DNA from: Zeimonas sp035303885
GTDB taxonomy: Bacteria; Pseudomonadota; Gammaproteobacteria; Burkholderiales; Burkholderiaceae_E
Assembly (NCBI GenBank): GCA_035303885.1
Contig: DATGRE010000271.1
Location: 1 to 23,665, forward strand
Length of the DNA: 23,665 nt
Reading direction: 5' to 3'
In this document: positions 18,648 to 23,665 of the stretch, one piece after another
How positions within the stretch are numbered: the stretch's first letter is position 1
How the letters are laid out: each line of letters starts with the position of its first letter
Translations under genes and position numbers: made by a program
Notes under the pieces: model-generated
Database searches by the model: none
What the model saw: the letters and a program-made list of their open reading frames with translations, nothing else
What the model was told of the DNA's origin: nothing

Positions 18648-19910
18648 ATGAAGCGCGGCTTCTACACGATCATGGCGGCGCAGTTCTTCTCGTCGCTCGC
18701 CGACAATGCACTGCTGATCGCCGCCATCGCGCTGCTGATCGAGATGCACGCGCCCGAGTGGATGAAGCCGCTGCTCAAGCTCTTCTTCACCGTGTCGTAC
18801 GTGCTGCTCGCGCCCTTCGTCGGCGCCTTCGCCGACTCGATGCAGAAAGGGCACGTCATGTTCGTCACGAACCTGGTGAAGATCGTCGGCTGCATGCTGA
18901 TGTTCTTCACGGTGCATCCGCTGCTCGCCTATGCGGTGGTCGGCTTCGGCGCGGCGGCCTATTCGCCGGCCAAGTACGGCATCCTCACCGAGCTGCTTCC
19001 GCCCGAGAAGCTGGTCGCCGCCAACGGGTGGATCGAAGGAACGACGGTCGCGTCGATCATCCTCGGCACCGTGCTCGGCGGGGCCTTGATCAGCCCGTCG
19101 ATCGCATCGATGCTGCTCGCGATCGACGTGCCGTGGATCGACACCGGCGTGGACACGCCGGCCGAGGCGGCGATCCTGACGATCGCGCTCGTCTACGCGG
19201 TGGCGGCGCTGTTCAATCTCCGCATCCCCGACACCGGCGCCCGCTACCCGCACCAGCCGCGCCATCCGTGGCGGCTGATGCGCGACTTCCTCGAATGCAA
19301 CCGGATCCTGTGGCGGGATCGGCTCGGCCAGATCTCGCTGTCGGTCACGACGCTGTTCTGGGGCGCCGGGGCGACGCTGCAGTTCATCGTGCTCGACTGG
19401 GCGCGCGAAGCGCTGGAGATGCCGCTCAGCCGCGCGGCGATCCTGCAGGGCGTCGTCGCGGTGGGCATCGCCGGCGGCGCCGTGCTCGCCGCGCGCGTCG
19501 TGCGGCTGCGCGACTCGCTGCGTGTGCTGCCGGTCGGCGTGGCGATGGGCATCGTCGTGCCGTGCATGACGCTGATCGGATCGGAGGCGGCGGCGTTCCC
19601 CGTGCTCGTGCTGATCGGCGCGCTCGCCGGCTTCTTCGTCGTGCCGATGAACGCGCTGCTCCAGCACCGCGGCCACGTGCTGATGAGCGCCGGCCACTCG
19701 ATCGCCGTGCAGAACTTCAACGAGAACCTGAACATCCTCCTGATGCTCGGACTGTACTCGCTGCTGGTGCGGCTCGAGCTCGGGGTGAACGTCGTGATCG
19801 TCGTGTTCGGCGCCTTCATCGCACTGGCGATGGTGCTCATCATCCGTCGTCATCGTGCGAACCAGCGCGTATTCGACGCGGTGGCGCTCATCGGCCAGAG
19901 CAAGCATTGA
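18648..19910 (+). CDS. lplT: Lysophospholipid transporter LplT (MFS family)
   Basis: The 420-residue protein is an integral membrane transporter with about twelve hydrophobic segments and an MFS motif-A-like loop, GAFADSMQKG. Its start, MKRGFYTIMAAQFFSSLADNAL, matches LplT, as do YSPAKYGILTELLP and NGWIEG. LplT flips lysophospholipids, mainly lyso-PE, into the inner leaflet for re-acylation. In E. coli it is paired with aas; no acyltransferase gene is beside it here. The frame is open from 18552, but the ATG at 18648 starts the conserved protein. The ribosome-binding site is weak, so the longer start (32 extra Arg-rich residues) is possible. Its last 23 nt overlap the end of the convergent glycosylase-like gene. 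Confidence 0.9.
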   Translation: MKRGFYTIMAAQFFSSLADNALLIAAIALLIEMHAPEWMKPLLKLFFTVSYVLLAPFVGAFADSMQKGHVMFVTNLVKIVGCMLMFFTVHPLLAYAVVGFGAAAYSPAKYGILTELLPPEKLVAANGWIEGTTVASIILGTVLGGALISPSIASMLLAIDVPWIDTGVDTPAEAAILTIALVYAVAALFNLRIPDTGARYPHQPRHPWRLMRDFLECNRILWRDRLGQISLSVTTLFWGAGATLQFIVLDWAREALEMPLSRAAILQGVVAVGIAGGAVLAARVVRLRDSLRVLPVGVAMGIVVPCMTLIGSEAAAFPVLVLIGALAGFFVVPMNALLQHRGHVLMSAGHSIAVQNFNENLNILLMLGLYSLLVRLELGVNVVIVVFGAFIALAMVLIIRRHRANQRVFDAVALIGQSKH

Positions 19911-20583
19911 CGCGCGACGCCCCTGCGGCGAGGCACAGATCGGCCCAGGCCGCGGCCTTCTCGTGCGGCGCCTCGAGCAGCTGCGACGGATGCCCGCTGA
20001 CGACGAGCGGCACCGCACGCGAGCCCCCGCGCCACTCGTGCACCCGGCCGCGCAGCGCCGTCACCGTGTCATCGGTACCGAGCAGCGCCTGAGCCGCCGC
20101 CGAGCCGAGCGCGACGATCACGCGCGGCCCGAGCGCGCCGATGCGCGCGGCGAGCGCGTCGTCGCGGCGAGCGCCGGCCGAGTCGTCGGACGGATCGCCG
20201 GCCGAACGTTCGAACGGATCGCCGGCCGGCGCGGGCGCGGGCGGCAGCACCTCCGCGGGCGATCGGGCCGGACGCAGCTCGAGCGCCGCGAGCATGCGCT
20301 CGAGCAGGCGCATCGTGTCGCCGTGCCGACCGGTGCCGTCGCCGTCGGGCGTCGTCTCGACGTTCTCACCGACGAACAGCCAGTCGCCGCTTTCGTCGGA
20401 CAGCAGGAACATGGCGGGACGCCCGGACGGTACGGGCGCCGATTCGCGCCGCACAGGCGCCGCTTCGAGCGGCGTCGACGACGCATCGACCGCGGCACCC
20501 GCCGCACCGGCGGGCCCGGCCCGCAGCCGCCACAGCGGTCCGATCCCCAGCGCCCGGAAGGCGCGTCGCTTCGCTTCGTTCAC
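19888..20583 (-). CDS. Degenerate uracil-DNA glycosylase-superfamily protein, possible psi (HolD)-like subunit
   Basis: The 231-residue protein has the C-terminal outline of a family-4 uracil-DNA glycosylase: VIVALGSAAAQALLG (156-170), LRGRVHEW (177-184) and SGHPSQLLEAPHEKAAAWADL (196-216). There are only remnants of the catalytic front half: WLFVGEN (68-74) where GEAPG is expected, and RLLERML (92-98). Missing are the cysteine cluster for the 4Fe-4S centre, the Pro-Phe uracil-stacking motif and the TNxVKCRP motif. An Ala/Pro/Asp linker (about 105-142) replaces the last. It is therefore probably not an active glycosylase. Residues 5-21 (KRRAFRALGIGPLWRLR) resemble the N-terminal clamp-loader peptide of E. 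coli HolD. The GTG start (20581-20583) overlaps the rimI stop as GTGA. In E. coli holD is also adjacent to rimI. The HolD role is inference. Confidence 0.75.
   Translation of the reverse strand: MNEAKRRAFRALGIGPLWRLRAGPAGAAGAAVDASSTPLEAAPVRRESAPVPSGRPAMFLLSDESGDWLFVGENVETTPDGDGTGRHGDTMRLLERMLAALELRPARSPAEVLPPAPAPAGDPFERSAGDPSDDSAGARRDDALAARIGALGPRVIVALGSAAAQALLGTDDTVTALRGRVHEWRGGSRAVPLVVSGHPSQLLEAPHEKAAAWADLCLAAGASRVNACSGR
20187..20228. repeat. Two 18-bp direct repeats, 24-bp period, inside the glycosylase-like gene
   Basis: The units at 20187-20204 and 20211-20228 differ at one base (CGGACGGATCGCCGGCCG versus CGAACGG...). They encode the repeated Gly-Asp-Pro stretch of the low-complexity linker, at about residues 119-135 of the protein. 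This suggests expansion of a disordered linker by slippage. Confidence 0.8.
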
Positions 20584-21038
20584 GACGGACCGAGACGCTT
20601 GAAGAGGACCTGCGCATCCTCGCGCCCGTTCTGTGCGGGGTAATAGCCGCGACGCGTGCCGATCGGCTCGAAACCCATCGAGCGATACAGCGCCAGCGCC
20701 CGGGCGTTCGTCGGACGTACCTCGAGCAGCATCCCGCGGGCGCCGCGCCCCGCGGCGTCGCGCAGCAGCCAACGCAGCATCTCGCGCCCGTACCCCTTGC
20801 CCTGCATCGGTGCGCACACGCTCAGGTTCAGCAGATGGACCTCGTCCGGAAGCCACATCACCACCGCGTATCCGATCAGCTGCGGCGATTCCTCGACCTC
20901 GATCTCGAACACCCACGCGTCGTGGCCGGCGAGCAGCGAGTCGGCGAAGTTGCCGCGCGTCCACGGGAACTCGTAGATCGACCGCTCGATCGCGGCGACC
21001 GCGTCCAGATCGCTGCGGCGCATCGGGCGCACGTGCAT
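20580..21038 (-). CDS. rimI: Ribosomal protein bS18 alanine N-acetyltransferase
   Basis: The 152-residue protein is a GNAT acetyltransferase. The acetyl-CoA loop is MQGKGYG (78-84), preceded by HLLNLSVCA (68-76). Glu106 in LLEVRPTN and Tyr118 in ALYRSMGF match the general base and acid of RimI. RimI acetylates the N-terminal alanine of ribosomal protein S18. The ATG at 21036-21038 shares one base with the tsaB stop, and its stop overlaps the next gene, so tsaB-rimI and the glycosylase-like gene form a coupled operon. tsaB-rimI linkage is widespread. In some bacteria a fused or neighbouring GNAT has broader substrates, but the length and motifs here fit RimI. Confidence 0.94.
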   Translation of the reverse strand: MHVRPMRRSDLDAVAAIERSIYEFPWTRGNFADSLLAGHDAWVFEIEVEESPQLIGYAVVMWLPDEVHLLNLSVCAPMQGKGYGREMLRWLLRDAAGRGARGMLLEVRPTNARALALYRSMGFEPIGTRRGYYPAQNGREDAQVLFKRLGPS

Positions 21039-21991
21039 CACTCGCGCGAGTCCGCCTCCGCGCGCTCGCGCGCCGCACGCTGCTCGTCGTGATCGAGCGC
21101 GACCTTGTCGCGCAGATAGCGCGGCGCGGCCTGCGATGCGGGGATGGCGCGTCCGGCGTGCCAGTCGGCGCAGCCGAGTTCGGCGAGTGCATCGGCGCGC
21201 ACGTAGGCGTCGTCGGCCACCGGTGCGGGTGGCCCGATGGTTCCGAAACGCGCGTCCCACGCCAGCGCGGTCGGTGCGTGCACCCAGGCGTCGCCGGCGC
21301 GCAGCAGCGCGTCGGCGCCGGCCAGCGGCCGATGGGTGCGCAGCCACTCGTCGATCTCGTCGACGAAGCGCGCGCGGGCGACGATGCGCGGCGCCTCGAG
21401 CGTCTCGAGCAACGCGGCCGCGTTCGCGCCGCTCGCTTCGCCCGGCACCGGGCCGATCCGGTACATCGCCACGTAGAGTTCGTCCATGCGCGCGTCGTTG
21501 GCGGCGAGCACGATCGCCTCGGCCGTGCCGAAGCGCACGCGCTGCCAGGCGAGCGCGCGCAGCGAATCGACCGCGACCAGCGGCCGGTCGAGTGCGAAGC
21601 CGAGTCCCTGCGCGACCGCGCAGCCGATCCGCAGGCCGGTGAACGAGCCAGGCCCGGCGTCGAAGGCGATCGCGTCGAGCTCGGCCAGCTCGATGCGCGC
21701 GCCGCGGCACAGCTCGTCGACCATCGCGAGGATGTTCATCGACTGCTGCGCGCCCAGCGGTTCCGAGATGCAGTCGCTGTCGTCGTCGCCGAATCCGTGC
21801 CGGTACAGCGCCACCGAGCACCAGGTGCCGGAAGTCGACAGCGCCAGCACGCGGACGGGGCGAACCCGTTGCGCGGCGGAATTCGGTTCGTGCTGCGCGG
21901 CCTGCGCGTGCGAACGGGACCCCGGCGCGTGCGGGCGGGAACGGGGCCGCGGCGCGAGCGCCGGCGAATCGGCTTCGGAGCTGGAATCCAC
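21038..21991 (-). CDS. tsaB: tRNA t6A biosynthesis protein TsaB (YeaZ)
   Basis: The protein has the ASKHA-fold TsaB core: VLALSTSGTWCSVALY (48-63) and the signature AGPGSFTGLRIG (112-123). TsaB partners TsaD and TsaE to make threonylcarbamoyl-adenosine at position 37 of ANN-decoding tRNAs. The given start is the GTG at 21989-21991 (317 residues), which adds about 47 Arg/Pro/Ser/His-rich residues before the conserved core. The GTG at 21848-21850 would give 270 residues beginning right at the core. The choice is open: a TAGAAT box lies only 6 nt before the upstream GTG, fitting either a leaderless longer form or a 140-nt leader for the shorter one. It is first in the tsaB-rimI operon. The C-terminal end is charged (DHDEQRAARERAEADSRE). 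Confidence 0.92.
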   Translation of the reverse strand: MDSSSEADSPALAPRPRSRPHAPGSRSHAQAAQHEPNSAAQRVRPVRVLALSTSGTWCSVALYRHGFGDDDSDCISEPLGAQQSMNILAMVDELCRGARIELAELDAIAFDAGPGSFTGLRIGCAVAQGLGFALDRPLVAVDSLRALAWQRVRFGTAEAIVLAANDARMDELYVAMYRIGPVPGEASGANAAALLETLEAPRIVARARFVDEIDEWLRTHRPLAGADALLRAGDAWVHAPTALAWDARFGTIGPPAPVADDAYVRADALAELGCADWHAGRAIPASQAAPRYLRDKVALDHDEQRAARERAEADSRE

Positions 21992-21997
21992 GCGACG

Positions 21998-22003
21998 ATT
22001 CTA
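21998..22003 (-). promoter_or_regulatory. -10 box of the tsaB-rimI operon
   Basis: The minus strand reads TAGAAT (5 of 6 matches), ending 6 nt before the upstream GTG start of tsaB, so transcription should begin at or next to that GTG. No -35 match is apparent. It lies in the 59-nt gap after the small secreted-protein gene. Confidence 0.5.
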
Positions 22004-22050
22004 GCCGCGCCGTCGGCGGCGGCGCGTGCCCCTCGAACGTGCCGGCCGCC

Positions 22051-22413
22051 TCAGTCGCGCCGCGGACCGCCCTGCCGCGGACCGCCCTGCCGCGGACCGC
22101 CCTGTCGCGCATCGCGTGAGCGCGCGTCGCGTAGCTGCTCGCGCAGCCGTTCGCGCTCGGCGGGCGAGAGCCCGCTGCCGCGCGACGGCGGCGAGCCCCG
22201 TCGCAGATCGCCGCCGCGCCCCCGACCGTCATGCGCGCGCTCGGCGCGCTGCGCGTCGCGATCGCGCAACTGTTGCCGGAAGCGCTCGCGCTGGTCGCGA
22301 TCCATGCGGCCGTAGGGCTGCGCCGCCGCCTGCCCGGCGACGAGCGTGCCGAGTGCGAGCGCGCAGGCGGCCAGCACCGTGCGACGAAGCGGGGAACGAA
22401 CGTGCGGATTCAT
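22051..22413 (-). CDS. Small secreted Arg-rich protein of unknown function
   Basis: I do not recognise a named family. The 120-residue protein begins with a clear Sec signal peptide (basic MNPHVRSPLRR, then a hydrophobic core to about residue 27, cleavage probably after GQAAA or QAAAQ near 31). The mature part is very rich in Arg, Asp and Gln. It contains two related helical segments, RDQRERFRQQLRDRD (39-53) and SPAERERLREQLRDARSRD (83-101). The tail has three copies of RQGGP (103-117) encoded by 15-bp DNA repeats. The ATG at 22411-22413 sits 8 nt after a TAGAAT box; the frame runs open to 22530 but that part is promoter. The helical ER-R-R-LR pattern is loosely like Spy/CpxP-type periplasmic stress proteins, a weak inference. 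Divergence from ompR suggests envelope-stress control. Confidence 0.7.
   Translation of the reverse strand: MNPHVRSPLRRTVLAACALALGTLVAGQAAAQPYGRMDRDQRERFRQQLRDRDAQRAERAHDGRGRGGDLRRGSPPSRGSGLSPAERERLREQLRDARSRDARQGGPRQGGPRQGGPRRD
22061..22105. repeat. Three tandem 15-bp repeats in the secreted-protein gene
   Basis: The unit CGCGGACCGCCCTGC occurs at 22061-22075, 22076-22090 and 22091-22105, with one base change in the last copy. Being a multiple of three, copy-number changes would lengthen the RQGGP tail without shifting the frame. Confidence 0.95.
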
Positions 22414-22421
22414 CAGCGCGC

Positions 22422-22427
22422 ATTCTA
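22422..22427 (-). promoter_or_regulatory. -10 box of the secreted-protein gene
   Basis: The minus strand reads TAGAAT (5 of 6), exactly 8 nt before the ATG at 22413, predicting a leader of 0-2 nt. There is no good -35 hexamer. The GTAAC-type repeats at 22462-22490 would lie at about -46 to -74, an activator position. Confidence 0.55.
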
Positions 22428-22461
22428 GGGCCGGGCGCACACGCGCGCGGACACCGACGCG

Positions 22462-22490
22462 GTAAACGATGTAACAGCCGGTAACGGCTC
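22462..22490 (+). promoter_or_regulatory. Candidate OmpR-type binding site (three direct repeats)
   Basis: Three copies of GTAA[A/C] begin at 22462 (GTAAAC), 22471 (GTAACA) and 22481 (GTAACG), spaced 9 and 10 bp. Direct repeats at about one helical turn with a TGTAACA-like core are typical of OmpR/PhoB-family sites. The patch is AT-richer than its surroundings and sits midway between two divergent promoters, at about -46 to -75 of each. Assignment to the adjacent ompR is inferred. Confidence 0.55.
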
Positions 22491-22524
22491 GCGCACGCCG
22501 GGGCACCGGCGGCACGCGTGCCGC

Positions 22525-22530
22525 TATCAT
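22525..22530 (+). promoter_or_regulatory. -10 box of ompR-envZ
   Basis: TATCAT (5 of 6 matches) ends 8 nt before the ompR ATG at 22539, predicting a start near 22537 and a leader of about 2 nt. No clear -35 hexamer, consistent with need for an activator. Confidence 0.5.
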
Positions 22531-22538
22531 CGCCAGCC

Positions 22539-23258
22539 ATGAGCACCGCGCCCCGCAAGCTGCTCGTCGTCGACGACGATCCGAAACTGCGCGAGCTGCT
22601 GCGCCGTTACCTGAGCGAGAATCAGTTCGAGGTCAGCGTGGCGCAGGACGCGACGGCGATGAACCGCCTGATGCAGCGCGAGAACTTCGACCTCATCGTG
22701 CTCGACCTGATGCTGCCGGGCGAGGACGGGCTGTCGATCGTGCGCCGCCTGCGCGGCGCCAACGACCGCACCCCGATCATCGTTCTCACCGCGAAGGGCG
22801 ACGACGTCGACCGCATCGTCGGCCTCGAGCTCGGCGCCGACGACTATCTCGGCAAGCCCTTCAATCCGCGCGAGCTGCTCGCGCGCATCCACGCCGTGCT
22901 GCGCCGGCAGCCTCCGCCCGAGCTGCCGGGTGCGCCGAGCGCCGAGCCGATCGAGGTGCAGTTCGGTCCGTTCCGGTTGAATCTCGCCACGCGACAGCTC
23001 ACCCGCGACGGCGAACCGGTGCCGCTGACCACCGGCGAATTCTCGGTGCTCAAGGTGCTCGTGCAGCACGCGCGCACCCCGCTCACGCGCGAGAAGCTGA
23101 TGTCGCTCGCCCGCGGCCGCGAGTACGAAGCCTACGATCGCAGCCTCGATGTGCAGGTGTCGCGGCTGCGCAAGCTGATCGAAGCCGATCCCCAGCAGCC
23201 GCGGCTGATCCAGACCGTCTGGGGCGTCGGCTACGTATTCGTACCGGACGGCGAATGA
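22539..23258 (+). CDS. ompR: Two-component response regulator, OmpR family (OmpR/RisA-like)
   Basis: The 239-residue protein has a receiver domain with acidic pocket Asp12-Asp13, phosphoacceptor Asp56 (VLDLMLPGEDG), Thr84 and Lys106 (in LGKPFNPREL). A short linker leads to an OmpR/PhoB winged-helix DNA-binding domain (about 138-236) with LTTGEFSVLKVL, DRSLDVQVSRLRKLIE and VWGVGYVF. The receiver strongly recalls the betaproteobacterial OmpR homologue RisA (PGEDGLSIVRRLRGANDRTPII). Phosphorylated by the kinase that follows, it would bind tandem repeats near target promoters. The frame is open from 22518, but that ATG lies upstream of the TATCAT box; the ATG at 22539 gives the usual N-terminus. 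Its stop overlaps the kinase ATG (ATGA). The repeats at 22462-22490 suggest autoregulation. Confidence 0.95.
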   Translation: MSTAPRKLLVVDDDPKLRELLRRYLSENQFEVSVAQDATAMNRLMQRENFDLIVLDLMLPGEDGLSIVRRLRGANDRTPIIVLTAKGDDVDRIVGLELGADDYLGKPFNPRELLARIHAVLRRQPPPELPGAPSAEPIEVQFGPFRLNLATRQLTRDGEPVPLTTGEFSVLKVLVQHARTPLTREKLMSLARGREYEAYDRSLDVQVSRLRKLIEADPQQPRLIQTVWGVGYVFVPDGE

Positions 23259-23665
23259 CGCGCGCCGCCCGCGTCCCGGCGACGGGGACGGCGACGGCCC
23301 GCGGCGCGCGCCCGATCAGCCTGTTCTGGCGCACCTTCGGCCTGGTCGCGTTGCTGATCGTCGCGAGCTTCGTCGCCACGCTCGCGGCCGCGCGCCTGCT
23401 CGAGCGCGCTCCGCCCGAGCAGCGCCTGGCCTGGGAGATCGCCTCGGTGGTCAACCTCACGCGCGCGGCGCTGGTCAGCGCCGAAGCCGACCGGCGCCTG
23501 CAGCTGCTCGACGAACTGGCGCAGCAGGAGGAAGTCCGCGTGCTGCCGAAGGAGCCCGGCGACCGACTCGATCCCACGGCGATCGGCCCGCGCCTGCGCG
23601 CACTCGAGCCCCGGCTGCGCCCGCTGCTCGGAAAATCGACCGAGGTGGCCGGACGCGTCAACGGA
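23255..23665 (+). CDS. envZ: Sensor histidine kinase, EnvZ/RisS-like (3' end cut off by window)
   Basis: Only the first 137 residues are present. They show a basic cytoplasmic start, a tryptophan-aromatic junction ISLFWRTFG (21-29), one membrane helix (about 27-47) and the beginning of a periplasmic sensor region (about 48-137). The HAMP, dimerisation/phosphoacceptor His and ATPase domains lie beyond the window, so kinase identity rests on position: the ATG at 23255 overlaps the stop codon of ompR, as in ompR-envZ and risA-risS operons. It is expected to sense envelope conditions (osmolarity, pH or similar in the family) and phosphorylate OmpR. Confidence 0.85.
   Translation, partial: MTRAARVPATGTATARGARPISLFWRTFGLVALLIVASFVATLAAARLLERAPPEQRLAWEIASVVNLTRAALVSAEADRRLQLLDELAQQEEVRVLPKEPGDRLDPTAIGPRLRALEPRLRPLLGKSTEVAGRVNG

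Noticed and set aside
19888..20583. Annotating this gene as an active family-4 uracil-DNA glycosylase
   Set aside because: The cysteines for the iron-sulfur centre and the main catalytic and uracil-binding motifs cannot be found in the translation.
22061..22105. CRISPR-like short tandem repeats
   Set aside because: The 15-bp units have no spacers and are in-frame coding repeats.

Overview
The window looks like a chromosomal core region of a very GC-rich betaproteobacterium, most likely of the order Burkholderiales. This rests on gene order and protein families seen in the sequence: tRNA-Leu/tig/clpP/clpX/lon/hupB/tRNA-Val/tRNA-Asp/ppiD on one strand, a tsaB-rimI-uracil-glycosylase-like cluster, lplT next to alr-radA, and an OmpR/EnvZ pair of the RisA/RisS type. 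I see no phage, insertion sequence, CRISPR array or obvious island. The window starts inside ppiD and ends inside the envZ-like kinase gene.

Region 1 (1-8548, minus strand) is a protein-quality-control block. In transcription order it holds tRNA-Leu(UAG), trigger factor, ClpP, ClpX, Lon, HU-beta, tRNA-Val(UAC), tRNA-Asp(GUC) and the periplasmic chaperone PpiD. A sigma70-type promoter precedes hupB and a possible heat-shock-type promoter precedes lon. A textbook intrinsic terminator follows tRNA-Asp only 17 nt before the ppiD start codon. A G-rich tract (potential G-quadruplex) directly follows clpX.

Region 2 (8650-12989) is an RND efflux pair, a lipoprotein adaptor and an inner-membrane transporter with overlapping genes. 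A promoter with a TetR-type palindrome on its start site precedes it; no tetR or outer-membrane channel gene is in the window. Divergent from it (12989-16040) is a tightly overlapping hpnC-hpnD-hpnE operon that converts two farnesyl diphosphates to squalene, the hopanoid precursor. No cyclase gene follows. hpnE overlaps the end of convergent radA.

Region 3 (16013-22003) contains alr-radA (minus) divergent from lplT (plus), then tsaB-rimI and a degenerate uracil-glycosylase-like gene (minus), which overlaps the end of lplT. The glycosylase-like protein lacks iron-sulfur cysteines and the uracil pocket, and its N-terminus resembles the clamp-loader psi subunit (HolD), whose gene is rimI's neighbour in E. 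coli. I regard it as the most interesting protein here.

Region 4 (22051-23665) has a small secreted Arg-rich protein gene divergent from ompR-envZ. Between them lie three GTAAC-type repeats at roughly 10-bp spacing, a likely OmpR site placed equally well for both promoters. Several genes (hpnC, the secreted protein, ompR and perhaps tsaB) have a -10 hexamer only 6-8 nt before the start codon, which predicts leaderless or near-leaderless mRNAs.

All assignments come from reading translations and DNA by eye; no database search was done.
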